Positions 33,832-46,100 of a stretch of DNA of 64,000 nucleotides are shown here, in pieces. The stretch spans positions 7,006,001 through 7,070,000 of the forward strand of contig OY744462.1 in the NCBI GenBank assembly GCA_963556145.1. The letters are read 5' to 3'. A program made the translations under genes and the position numbers. This DNA is from Hygrocybe punicea. Its lineage: Eukaryota; Basidiomycota; Agaricomycetes; Agaricales; Hygrophoraceae. The notes beneath the pieces were generated by a model, which ran no database searches, was not told the DNA's origin, and worked only from the letters and a program-made list of their open reading frames with translations. Position 1 is the first letter of the stretch; the number at the start of each line of letters is the position of its first letter.

Positions 33832-35979
33832 CTATGAGAAACTTACTTGAGTATCGGCATTTGATAAAGTAACAGGCCATTTGATGAAAGTAACAGCCCC
33901 AGAAACACATCCAATAGCAACAGTTGATGACTGCACAGTAAGGTGACCACGAAATGAGACAGGCAACCATAATAATCGCTTTGGGCCGTGTCGCAGGAAG
34001 CCTTGCTTATCGAACCCCCAGTACAGAAGGGATGTGGCATCCAACGTAAATGGTGGAAATGTAACTTGGCTGACCCCGTTGAGGGGAACTGGTGCGGCTT
34101 CGCCGATGGGTTGGCCACTCTCGACATCCCAAAGCCGCAATGTGTTGTCATACGACACCGAAGCAAGCTTCTTTCCGTCTGGAGAAAACACAACATGGTT
34201 GACGAAGTCGGTGTGACCCTCAAGCGCTTCTCCGATGGGTTGGCCACTCTCAACATCCCAAAGCCGCAAAGTGTTATCATCCGACCCCGACGCGAGCTTC
34301 TTTCCGTCTGGGGAAAACACGACATGGTTGACCCAGTCGGTGTGACCCTCGAGCGCTTCTCCGATGGGTTGGCCAGTCTCAACATCCCAAAGCCGCAATG
34401 TGTTGTCATCCGACCCTGACGCAAGCTTCTTTCCATCTGGGGAAAACACAACATGCTTGACCGAGAGGTTGTGACCCTTGAGCGCTTCTCCGATGGGTTG
34501 GCCACTCTCGACATCCCAAAGGCGCAATGTGTTGTCATCCGACCCCGACGCAAGCTTCTTCCCGTCTGGGGAAAACACAACATGCTTGAGCAAGTCGGTG
34601 TGACCCTCAAGCGCTTCTTGGATGGGTTGGCCACTCTCAACATCCCAAAGGCGCAATGTCTTGTCATGCGACCCCGACGCAAGCTTCTGTCCATCTGGGG
34701 AAAACACGACATGGTTGACCCAGTGGGTGTGACCCTTGAGCGCTTCTCCGATGGGTTGGCCAGTCTCAACATCCCAAAGCCGCAATGTGTTGTCATCCGA
34801 CCCTGACGCAAGCTTCTTTCCATCTGGGGAAAACACAACATGCTTGACCGAGAGGTTGTGACCCTTGAGCGCTTCTCCGATAGGTTGGCCACTCCCGACA
34901 TCCCAAAGCCGCAATGTGTTGTCAGACGACCCCGACGCAAGCTTCTTTCCGTCTGGCGAAAACACGACATAGGTGACCGGCCCGGTGTGACCCTCGAGCG
35001 CTTCTCCAATTAGTTGCTCACTCCCGACATCCCAAAGCCGCAATATGTGGTCAGACGACCCCGACGCAAGCTTCTTCCCGTGCTTGACCGACCCGGTGTG
35101 ACTCTCGAGCGCTTCGCTGATAGGTTGGCCACTCTTGACATACCAAAGCCGCAATGTGTTGTCATACGACCCCGACGCAAGCTTCTTTCCGTCTGGGGAA
35201 AACGCAACATGGTTGACCCAGTTAGTGTGACCCTCAAGTGCTTCTCCGATGGGTTGGCCACTCTCGACATCCCAAAGCCGCAATGTCTTGTCATACGACC
35301 CTGATGCAAGCTTCTTTCCGTCTGGGGAAAACGCAACATGGTTGACCAAGTCGGTGTGACCCTCAAGCGCTTCTCCAATGGGTTGGCCCCTCTCGACATC
35401 CCAAAGCCGTAATGTGTTGTCAGACGACCCCGACGCAAGCTTCTTTCCGTCTGGGGAAAACACGACAGGCTTGACCGAGCTGGTGTGCCCCTCAAGCGCT
35501 TCTCCGATGGGTTGGCCACTCTCGACATCCCAAAGCCGTAATGTGTTGTCAGACGACCCCGACGCAAGCTTCCTTCCGTCTGGGGAGAACAGGACATAGT
35601 TGACCGAGCTGGTGTGCCCCTCAAGCGCTTCTCCGATGGGTTGGCCACTCTCGACATTCCAAAGCCGTAATGTCTTGTCAGACGACCCCGACGCAAGCTT
35701 CTTTCCGTCTGGGGAAAACACAACATGGTGGACCAAGTCGGTGTGACCCTCAAGCGTTTCTCCGATGGGTTGGCCAGTCTCGACATCCCAAAGCCGCAAT
35801 GTGTTGTCATACGACCCTGACGCAAGCTTCTTTCCATCTGGGGAAAACACAACATGGTCGACCAAGTCGGTGTGACCCTCAAGCGCTTCTCCGATGGGTT
35901 GGCCACTATCGACATCCCAAAGCCGCAATGTGTTGTCATCCGACCCCGACACAGGGTGCACAGTAGCATACCATGTCAC
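33832..35979 (-). CDS. WD40-repeat tail of an NLR-like (STAND) protein, front end missing
   Basis: One open frame of 715 residues consists of about 15 WD40 blades of 43 residues, each close to GS(D)DNTLRLWDVESGQPIGE ALEGHT plus a variable pair and HVVFSPDGKKLAS. Blade 7 has lost six residues (VKHGKKLAS). The C-terminus (RLLWLPVSFRGHL, VAIGCVSGAVTFIKW) matches the tail of Agaricomycete NACHT-WD40 proteins, which sense non-self and trigger cell death. The expected effector and NACHT domains are absent. Just upstream of the first blade (35980) the sequence changes to an AT-rich block with no coding potential. The apparent start MTWYATVHPVS is therefore probably accidental and the gene a 5'-truncated relic, though its long frame is undamaged. 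WD40 units alone could fold into two propellers. Confidence 0.8.
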   Translation of the reverse strand: MTWYATVHPVSGSDDNTLRLWDVDSGQPIGEALEGHTDLVDHVVFSPDGKKLASGSYDNTLRLWDVETGQPIGETLEGHTDLVHHVVFSPDGKKLASGSSDKTLRLWNVESGQPIGEALEGHTSSVNYVLFSPDGRKLASGSSDNTLRLWDVESGQPIGEALEGHTSSVKPVVFSPDGKKLASGSSDNTLRLWDVERGQPIGEALEGHTDLVNHVAFSPDGKKLASGSYDKTLRLWDVESGQPIGEALEGHTNWVNHVAFSPDGKKLASGSYDNTLRLWYVKSGQPISEALESHTGSVKHGKKLASGSSDHILRLWDVGSEQLIGEALEGHTGPVTYVVFSPDGKKLASGSSDNTLRLWDVGSGQPIGEALKGHNLSVKHVVFSPDGKKLASGSDDNTLRLWDVETGQPIGEALKGHTHWVNHVVFSPDGQKLASGSHDKTLRLWDVESGQPIQEALEGHTDLLKHVVFSPDGKKLASGSDDNTLRLWDVESGQPIGEALKGHNLSVKHVVFSPDGKKLASGSDDNTLRLWDVETGQPIGEALEGHTDWVNHVVFSPDGKKLASGSDDNTLRLWDVESGQPIGEALEGHTDFVNHVVFSPDGKKLASVSYDNTLRLWDVESGQPIGEAAPVPLNGVSQVTFPPFTLDATSLLYWGFDKQGFLRHGPKRLLWLPVSFRGHLTVQSSTVAIGCVSGAVTFIKWPVTLSNADTQVSFS

Positions 35980-36545
35980 ACAGTATCTTGAAAGTACTTG
36001 ACAAGTATACTAAATATCATTACCAGAACTTTCAGCATGGTATTGTAACAGTATTCAGATATAAACTACAGTACTTGTGCTCAAATTCATCTGAAAGTAT
36101 GAAGGAAAATGAGACTTATACCTTTTCAATAACATCAAGCCTTTTGTTTCACTACTTTTACTGTATTTACAGCAAAGTGCTGTATAGTTTGGATAGAATA
36201 CTTGCAGCCTAAGATGAATCAAAGTATTAAACCAGTAAGGAAGTTGGGGCGCTTTTACTATTAGGATACCTTTTGAATCCTATCAAGGTACAGGATGAAA
36301 TAGTATAGTACTGTTGCCATATTTTGGATTTAAGATACTTTGTCAATACTTTTAAGATACAGTTTCAATACATTTAAGATACTGTGTCAATACTTTTAAG
36401 ATACTATTTCAATACTTTTAAGGTACTCTTTCAACGCATCTAAGATACAGTTTCAATATCCTTAAAGAACTTTGAAAAATAGTATAGTACTGCTTCAATA
36501 CTGTTCAGATACTTTGCAAAATGGTATTGGACAATTATTTAATAC
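35980..36545. repeat. AT-rich block abutting the WD40 tail
   Basis: The block is rich in GATACTT/AAGTACTT-like words in both orientations, with ATAGTATAGTACTG at about 36300 and again at 36479. It contains the 22-bp tandem repeat described separately and has no coding frame of note. It separates the truncated WD40 gene from the satellite edge and may be an inserted element, but no clear terminal repeat or target duplication was found. Confidence 0.5.
36330..36475. repeat. 22-bp tandem repeat, about six copies
   Basis: Copies of CAATACTTTTAAGATACnnTTT follow each other at a 22-bp step, for example from about 36343, 36365, 36387, 36409, 36431 and 36453. Later copies diverge (AACGCATCTAAG, AATATCCTTAAAG). 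Every copy keeps a TTAAG(A/G)TAC core. Confidence 0.8.
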
Positions 36546-36882
36546 TAAAACCCAGGGAAATATGGGGCGGGGAATTAGGATTCTGAAGTTCTGGGAATTC
36601 TGAGAATTGGAATTGCAATACTGGGAATGCTAGGAATGGGCATTTCAAAGTGCAGGCTGTGGGATTCTGAGAATTGTAATTCCAAGAGTTTGAGAAGTTT
36701 GGAAAGTAGAATTCTGAAATTGTGGGAGATTAGGGATTTGGAAGTCAACAATGATGAGAATTGAAATCCTGAAAATGTGCATATTAATGCAAATTCCAAG
36801 AATGGGAATCCAAATGCAGGAAATTGGGAATCCAGATTCAGCAGATTGGGAATCCAGATGCGGGGAATTGAGAATCCATTCC
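36546..36882. repeat. Degenerate GGAAT-rich satellite edge
   Basis: Motifs such as GGGAATCC, GAGAATTGGAATT and GGGAATCCAGAT recur irregularly at roughly 15-25 bp. No full 102-bp unit can be aligned. The words are relatives of the GGAATT sub-motif of the main array, so this reads as its decayed border or a related older array. Confidence 0.55.
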
Positions 36883-37163
36883 AAACAATTCCATGCAATT
36901 CCTCGGTCCTTGAGTGGCTGAGCAGTATTCGTGATGAGTCGTGTGAGCTCAAAGGACAATTCCATGCAAATTCCAACCAATTCCAAACAATTCCGTACAA
37001 TTCCCCGGTCCACGAGTGGCTCAGCAGTATTTGTGTCGACTCCAGCAAGCTCAAAAGACAATTCCGTGCAAATTCCAACCAATTCCAAACAATTCCGTGC
37101 AATTCCTCGGTCCACAAGTGGCTCAGCAGTATTTGGGTCGACTGCAGTGAGCTCAGAAGACAG
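36883..37163 (-). repeat. Inverted, diverged satellite units (about 2.7 copies)
   Basis: Here the 102-bp unit runs in the opposite direction to the main array. ATTCCAAACAATTCC appears on the + strand at about 36884, 36980 and 37083, with the GTGGCTCAGCAGTATTTG segment between. Point differences are more frequent than in the main array. One unit carries a GATGAGTCGTGTGAGCTC version of the cassette and another a GACTCCAGCAAGCTC version. Orientation flips at 37164-37168 (GATCGA). Confidence 0.85.
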
Positions 37164-37168
37164 ATCGA

Positions 37169-40100
37169 GGAATTGCATGGAATTGTTTGGAATTGGTTGG
37201 AATTTGCACGGAATTGTCTTTTGAGCTTGCTGCAGTCGACACAAATACTGCTGAGCCACTCGTGGACCGAGGAATTGCATGGAATTGTTTGGAATTGGTT
37301 GGAATTTGCACGGAATTGTCTTTTGAGCTTGCTGCAGTCGACACAAATACTGCTGAGCCACTCGTGGACCGAGGAATTGCATGGAATTGTTTGGAATTGG
37401 TTGGAATTTGCACGGAATTGTCGTTTGAGCTCACAGGACACATCACAAATACAGCTGCGCCACTTGGAGAGCGAGGAATTGCATGGAATTGTTTGGAATT
37501 GGTTGGAATTTGCACGGAATTGTCTTTTGAGCTTGCTGCAGTCGACACAAATACTGCTGAGCCACTCGTGGACCGAGGAATTGCATGGAATTGTTTGGAA
37601 TTGGTTGGAATTTGCACGGAATTGTCTTTTGAGCTTGCTGCAGTCGACACAAATACTGCTGAGCCACTCGTGGACCGAGGAATTGCATGGAATTGTTTGG
37701 AATTGGTTGGAATTTGCACGGAATTGTCTTTTGAGCTTGCTGCAGTCGACACAAATACTGCTGAGCCACTCGTGGACCGAGGAATTGCATGGAATTGTTT
37801 GGAATTGGTTGGAATTTGCACGGAATTGTCTTTTGAGCTTGCTGCAGTCGACACAAATACTGCTGAGCCACTCGTGGACCGAGGAATTGCATGGAATTGT
37901 TTGGAATTGGTTGGAATTTGCACGGAATTGTCTTTTGAGCTTGCTGCAGTCGACACAAATACTGCTGAGCCACTCGTGGACCGAGGAATTGCATGGAATT
38001 GTTTGGAATTGGTTGGAATTTGCACGGAATTGTCTTTTGAGCTCACAGGACACATCACAAATACAGCTGAGCCACTCGTGGACCGAGGAATTGCATGGAA
38101 TTGTTTGGAATTGGTTGGAATTTGCACGGAATTGTCTTTTGAGCTTGCTGCAGTCGACACAAATACTGCTGAGCCACTCGTGGACCGAGGAATTGCATGG
38201 AATTGTTTGGAATTGGTTGGAATTTGCACGGAATTGTCTTTTGAGCTCACAGGACACATCACAAATACAGCTGAGCCACTCGTGGACCGAGGAATTGCAT
38301 GGAATTGTTTGGAATTGGTTGGAATTTGCACAGAATTGTCTTTTGAGCTTGCTGCAGTCGACACAAATACTGCTGAGCCACTTGTGGACCGAGGAATTGC
38401 ATGGAATTGTTTGGAATTGGTTGGAATTTGCACGGAATTGTCTTTTGAGCTTGCTGCAGTCGACACAAATACTGCTGAGCCACTCGTGGACCGAGGAATT
38501 GCATGGAATTGTTTGGAATTGGTTGGAATTTGCACGGAATTGTCTTTTGAGCTCACAGGACACATCACAAATACAGCTGAGCCACTCGTGGACCGAGGAA
38601 TTGCATGGAATTGTTTGGAATTGGTTGGAATTTGCACGGAATTGTCTTTTGAGCTTGCTGCAGTCGACACAAATACTGCTGAGCCACTCGTGGACCGAGG
38701 AATTGCATGGAATTGTTTGGAATTGGTTGGAATTTGCACGGAATTGTCTTTTGAGCTTGCTGCAGTCGACACAAATACAGCTGAGCCACTCGTGGACCGA
38801 GGAATTGCATGGAATTGTTTGGAATTGGTTGGAATTTGCACAGAATTGTCTTTTGAGCTTGCTGCAGTCGACACAAATACAGCTGAGCCACTCGTGGACC
38901 GAGGAATTGCACGGAATTGTTTGGAATTGGTTGGAATTTGCACAGAATTGTCTTTTGAGCTTGCTGCAGTCGACACAAATACTGCTGAGCCACTCGTGGA
39001 CCGAGGAATTGCATGGAATTGTTTGGAATTGGTTGGAATTTGCACGGAATTGTCTTTTGAGCTCACAGGACACATCACAAATACAGCTGAGCCACTCGTG
39101 GACCGAGGAATTGCATGGAATTGTTTGGAATTGGTTGGAATTTGCACGGAATTGTCTTTTGAGCTCACAGGACACATCACAAATACAGCTGAGCCACTCG
39201 TGGACCGAGGAATTGCATGGAATTGTTTGGAATTGGTTGGAATTTGCACGGAATTGTCTTTTGAGCTTGCTGCAGTCGACACAAATACTGCTGAGCCACT
39301 CGTGGACCGAGGAATTGCATGGAATTGTTTGGAATTGGTTGGAATTTGCACGGAATTGTCTTTTGAGCTCACAGGACACATCACAAATACAGCTGAGCCA
39401 CTCGTGGACCGAGGAATTGCACGGAATTGTTTGGAATTGGTTGGAATTTGCACAGAATTGTCTTTTGAGCTTGCTGCAGTCGACACAAATACTGCTGAGC
39501 CACTCGTGGACCGAGGAATTGCATGGAATTGTTTGGAATTGGTTGGAATTTGCACGGAATTGTCTTTTGAGCTCACAGGACACATCACAAATACAGCTGA
39601 GCCACTCGTGGACCGAGGAATTGCATGGAATTGTTTGGAATTGGTTGGAATTTGCACGGAATTGTCTTTTGAGCTCACAGGACACATCACAAATACAGCT
39701 GAGCCACTCGTGGACCGAGGAATTGCATGGAATTGTTTGGAATTGGTTGGAATTTGCACGGAATTGTCTTTTGAGCTTGCTGCAGTCGACACAAATACTG
39801 CTGAGCCACTCGTGGACCGAGGAATTGCATGGAATTGTTTGGAATTGGTTGGCATTTGCACGGAATTGTCTTTTGAGCTCACAGGACACATCACAAATAC
39901 AGCTGAGCCACTCGTGGACCGAGGAATTGCATGGAATTGTTTGGAATTGGTTGGAATTTGCACGGAATTGTCTTTTGAGCTCACAGGACACATCACAAAT
40001 ACAGCTGAGCCACTCGTGGACCGAGGAATTGCATGGAATTGTTTGGAATTGGTTGGAATTTGCACGGAATTGTCTTTTGAGCTTGCTGCAGTCGACACAA

Positions 40101-43100
40101 ATACTGCTGAGCCACTCGTGGACCGAGGAATTGCATGGAATTGTTTGGAATTGGTTGGAATTTGCACGGAATTGTCTTTTGAGCTTGCTGCAGTCGACAC
40201 AAATACAGCTGAGCCACTCGTGGACCGAGGAATTGCACGGAATTGTTTGGAATTGGTTGGAATTTGCACAGAATTGTCTTTTGAGCTTGCTGCAGTCGAC
40301 ACAAATACTGCTGAGCCACTCGTGGACCGAGGAATTGCATGGAATTGTTTGGAATTGGTTGGAATTTGCACGGAATTGTCTTTTGAGCTTGCTGCAGTCG
40401 ACACAAATACAGCTGAGCCACTCGTGGACCGAGGAATTGCACGGAATTGTTTGGAATTGGTTGGAATTTGCACAGAATTGTCTTTTGAGCTTGCTGCAGT
40501 CGACACAAATACTGCTGAGCCACTCGGAGAGCGAGGAATTGCATGGAATTGTTTGGAATTGGTTGGAATTTGCACGGAATTGTCTTTTGAGCTTGCTGCA
40601 GTCGACACAAATACTGCTGAGCCACTCGTGGACCGAGGAATTGCATGGAATTGTTTGGAATTGGTTGGAATTTGCACGGAATTGTCTTTTGAGCTTGCTG
40701 CAGTCGACACAAATACTGCTGAGCCACTCGTGGACCGAGGAATTGCATGGAATTGTTTGGAATTGGTTGGAATTTGCACGGAATTGTCTTTTGAGCTCAC
40801 AGGACACATCACAAATACAGCTGAGCCACTCGTGGACCGAGGAATTGCATGGAATTGTTTGGAATTGGTTGGAATTTGCACGGAATTGTCTTTTGAGCTC
40901 ACAGGACACATCACAAATACAGCTGAGCCACTCGTGGACCGAGGAATTGCATGGAATTGTTTGGAATTGGTTGGAATTTGCACGGAATTGTCTTTTGAGC
41001 TTGCTGCAGTCGACACAAATACTGCTGAGCCACTCGTGGACCGAGGAATTGCATGGAATTGTTTGGAATTGGTTGGAATTTGCACGGAATTGTCTTTTGA
41101 GCTTGCTGCAGTCGACACAAATACTGCTGAGCCACTCGTGGACCGAGGAATTGCATGGAATTGTTTGGAATTGGTTGGAATTTGCACGGAATTGTCTTTT
41201 GAGCTTGCTGCAGTCGACACAAATACTGCTGAGCCACTCGTGGACCGAGGAATTGCATGGAATTGTTTGGAATTGGTTGGAATTTGCACGGAATTGTCTT
41301 TTGAGCTCACAGGACACATCACAAATACAGCTGAGCCACTCGTGGACCGAGGAATTGCATGGAATTGTTTGGAATTGGTTGGAATTTGCACGGAATTGTC
41401 TTTTGAGCTTGCTGCAGTCGACACAAATACTGCTGAGCCACTCGTGGACCGAGGAATTGCATGGAATTGTTTGGAATTGGTTGGAATTTGCACGGAATTG
41501 TCTTTTGAGCTTGCTGCAGTCGACACAAATACTGCTGAGCCACTCGTGGACCGAGGAATTGCATGGAATTGTTTGGAATTGGTTGGAATTTGCACGGAAT
41601 TGTCTTTTGAGCTTGCTGCAGTCGACACAAATACTGCTGAGCCACTCGTGGACCGAGGAATTGCATGGAATTGTTTGGAATTGGTTGGAATTTGCACGGA
41701 ATTGTCTTTTGAGCTCACAGGACACATCACAAATACAGCTGAGCCACTCGTGGACCGAGGAATTGCATGGAATTGTTTGGAATTGGTTGGAATTTGCACG
41801 GAATTGTCTTTTGAGCTTGCTGCAGTCGACACAAATACTGCTGAGCCACTCGTGGACCGAGGAATTGCATGGAATTGTTTGGAATTGGTTGGAATTTGCA
41901 CGGAATTGTCTTTTGAGCTTGCTGCAGTCGACACAAATACTGCTGAGCCACTCGTGGACCGAGGAATTGCATGGAATTGTTTGGAATTGGTTGGAATTTG
42001 CACGGAATTGTCTTTTGAGCTTGCTGCAGTCGACACAAATACAGCTGAGCCACTCGTGGACCGAGGAATTGCACGGAATTGTTTGGAATTGGTTGGAATT
42101 TGCACAGAATTGTCTTTTGAGCTTGCTGCAGTCGACACAAATACTGCTGAGCCACTCGTGGACCGAGGAATTGCATGGAATTGTTTGGAATTGGTTGGAA
42201 TTTGCACGGAATTGTCTTTTGAGCTCACAGGACACATCACAAATACAGCTGAGCCACTCGTGGACCGAGGAATTGCATGGAATTGTTTGGAATTGGTTGG
42301 AATTTGCACGGAATTGTCTTTTGAGCTTGCTGCAGTCGACACAAATACTGCTGAGCCACTCGTGGACCGAGGAATTGCATGGAATTGTTTGGAATTGGTT
42401 GGAATTTGCACGGAATTGTCTTTTGAGCTTGCTGCAGTCGACACAAATACTGCTGAGCCACTCGTGGACCGAGGAATTGCATGGAATTGTTTGGAATTGG
42501 TTGGAATTTGCACGGAATTGTCTTTTGAGCTCACAGGACACATCACAAATACAGCTGAGCCACTCGTGGACCGAGGAATTGCATGGAATTGTTTGGAATT
42601 GGTTGGAATTTGCACGGAATTGTCTTTTGAGCTTGCTGCAGTCGACACAAATACTGCTGAGCCACTCGTGGACCGAGGAATTGCATGGAATTGTTTGGAA
42701 TTGGTTGGAATTTGCACGGAATTGTCTTTTGAGCTTGCTGCAGTCGACACAAATACTGCTGAGCCACTCGTGGACCGAGGAATTGCATGGAATTGTTTGG
42801 AATTGGTTGGAATTTGCACGGAATTGTCTTTTGAGCTTGCTGCAGTCGACACAAATACAGCTGAGCCACTCGTGGACCGAGGAATTGCATGGAATTGTTT
42901 GGAATTGGTTGGAATTTGCACGGAATTGTCTTTTGAGCTTGCTGCAGTCGACACAAATACTGCTGAGCCACTCGTGGACCGAGGAATTGCATGGAATTGT
43001 TTGGAATTGGTTGGAATTTGCACGGAATTGTCTTTTGAGCTTGCTGCAGTCGACACAAATACAGCTGAGCCACTCGTGGACCGAGGAATTGCACGGAATT

Positions 43101-46100
43101 GTTTGGAATTGGTTGGAATTTGCACAGAATTGTCTTTTGAGCTTGCTGCAGTCGACACAAATACTGCTGAGCCACTCGTGGACCGAGGAATTGCATGGAA
43201 TTGTTTGGAATTGGTTGGAATTTGCACGGAATTGTCTTTTGAGCTCACAGGACACATCACAAATACAGCTGAGCCACTCGTGGACCGAGGAATTGCATGG
43301 AATTGTTTGGAATTGGTTGGAATTTGCACGGAATTGTCTTTTGAGCTTGCTGCAGTCGACACAAATACTGCTGAGCCACTCGTGGACCGAGGAATTGCAT
43401 GGAATTGTTTGGAATTGGTTGGAATTTGCACGGAATTGTCTTTTGAGCTCACAGGACACATCACAAATACAGCTGAGCCACTCGTGGACCGAGGAATTGC
43501 ATGGAATTGTTTGGAATTGGTTGGAATTTGCACGGAATTGTCTTTTGAGCTTGCTGCAGTCGACACAAATACTGCTGAGCCACTCGGAGAGCGAGGAATT
43601 GCATGGAATTGTTTGGAATTGGTTGGAATTTGCACGGAATTGTCTTTTGAGCTTGCTGCAGTCGACACAAATACTGCTGAGCCACTCGTGGACCGAGGAA
43701 TTGCATGGAATTGTTTGGAATTGGTTGGAATTTGCACGGAATTGTCTTTTGAGCTTGCTGCAGTCGACACAAATACTGCTGAGCCACTCGTGGACCGAGG
43801 AATTGCATGGAATTGTTTGGAATTGGTTGGAATTTGCACGGAATTGTCTTTTGAGCTTGCTGCAGTCGACACAAATACTGCTGAGCCACTCGTGGACCGA
43901 GGAATTGCATGGAATTGTTTGGAATTGGTTGGAATTTGCACGGAATTGTCTTTTGAGCTTGCTGCAGTCGACACAAATACAGCTGAGCCACTCGTGGACC
44001 GAGGAATTGCACGGAATTGTTTGGAATTGGTTGGAATTTGCACAGAATTGTCTTTTGAGCTTGCTGCAGTCGACACAAATACTGCTGAGCCACTCGTGGA
44101 CCGAGGAATTGCATGGAATTGTTTGGAATTGGTTGGAATTTGCACGGAATTGTCTTTTGAGCTTGCTGCAGTCGACACAAATACTGCTGAGCCACTCGTG
44201 GACCGAGGAATTGCATGGAATTGTTTGGAATTGGTTGGAATTTGCACGGAATTGTCTTTTGAGCTTGCTGCAGTCGACACAAATACTGCTGAGCCACTCG
44301 TGGACCGAGGAATTGCATGGAATTGTTTGGAATTGGTTGGAATTTGCACGGAATTGTCTTTTGAGCTTGCTGCAGTCGACACAAATACTGCTGAGCCACT
44401 CGTGGACCGAGGAATTGCATGGAATTGTTTGGAATTGGTTGGAATTTGCACGGAATTGTCTTTTGAGCTCACAGGACACATCACAAATACAGCTGAGCCA
44501 CTCGTGGACCGAGGAATTGCATGGAATTGTTTGGAATTGGTTGGAATTTGCACGGAATTGTCTTTTGAGCTTGCTGCAGTCGACACAAATACTGCTGAGC
44601 CACTCGTGGACCGAGGAATTGCATGGAATTGTTTGGAATTGGTTGGAATTTGCACGGAATTGTCTTTTGAGCTTGCTGCAGTCGACACAAATACAGCTGA
44701 GCCACTCGTGGACCGAGGAATTGCACGGAATTGTTTGGAATTGGTTGGAATTTGCACAGAATTGTCTTTTGAGCTTGCTGCAGTCGACACAAATACTGCT
44801 GAGCCACTCGTGGACCGAGGAATTGCATGGAATTGTTTGGAATTGGTTGGAATTTGCACGGAATTGTCTTTTGAGCTCACAGGACACATCACAAATACAG
44901 CTGAGCCACTCGTGGACCGAGGAATTGCATGGAATTGTTTGGAATTGGTTGGAATTTGCACGGAATTGTCTTTTGAGCTTGCTGCAGTCGACACAAATAC
45001 TGCTGAGCCACTCGTGGACCGAGGAATTGCATGGAATTGTTTGGAATTGGTTGGAATTTGCACGGAATTGTCTTTTGAGCTCACAGGACACATCACAAAT
45101 ACAGCTGAGCCACTCGTGGACCGAGGAATTGCATGGAATTGTTTGGAATTGGTTGGAATTTGCACGGAATTGTCTTTTGAGCTTGCTGCAGTCGACACAA
45201 ATACTGCTGAGCCACTCGTGGACCGAGGAATTGCATGGAATTGTTTGGAATTGGTTGGAATTTGCACAGAATTGTCTTTTGAGCTTGCTGCAGTCGACAC
45301 AAATACTGCTGAGCCACTCGTGGACCGAGGAATTGCATGGAATTGTTTGGAATTGGTTGGAATTTGCACGGAATTGTCTTTTGAGCTTGCTGCAGTCGAC
45401 ACAAATACTGCTGAGCCACTCGTGGACCGAGGAATTGCATGGAATTGTTTGGAATTGGTTGGAATTTGCACGGAATTGTCTTTTGAGCTTGCTGCAGTCG
45501 ACACAAATACTGCTGAGCCACTCGTGGACCGAGGAATTGCATGGAATTGTTTGGAATTGGTTGGAATTTGCACGGAATTGTCTTTTGAGCTTGCTGCAGT
45601 CGACACAAATACAGCTGAGCCACTCGTGGACCGAGGAATTGCACGGAATTGTTTGGAATTGGTTGGAATTTGCACAGAATTGTCTTTTGAGCTTGCTGCA
45701 GTCGACACAAATACTGCTGAGCCACTCGTGGACCGAGGAATTGCATGGAATTGTTTGGAATTGGTTGGAATTTGCACGGAATTGTCTTTTGAGCTCACAG
45801 GACACATCACAAATACAGCTGAGCCACTCGTGGACCGAGGAATTGCATGGAATTGTTTGGAATTGGTTGGAATTTGCACGGAATTGTCTTTTGAGCTTGC
45901 TGCAGTCGACACAAATACTGCTGAGCCACTCGTGGACCGAGGAATTGCATGGAATTGTTTGGAATTGGTTGGAATTTGCACGGAATTGTCTTTTGAGCTC
46001 ACAGGACACATCACAAATACAGCTGAGCCACTCGTGGACCGAGGAATTGCATGGAATTGTTTGGAATTGGTTGGAATTTGCACGGAATTGTCTTTTGAGC

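Noticed and set aside
34019..35966. Plus-strand and second minus-frame ORFs over the WD40 region
   Set aside because: They are shadows of the repeated 129-bp blade. Their translations are Ser/Arg/Pro-rich and match nothing, whereas the chosen frame is clear WD40.
1..36500. tRNA or rRNA genes
   Set aside because: I looked for cloverleaf A/B boxes and rRNA landmarks by eye and saw none. A tRNAscan or Rfam search would be needed to exclude them.
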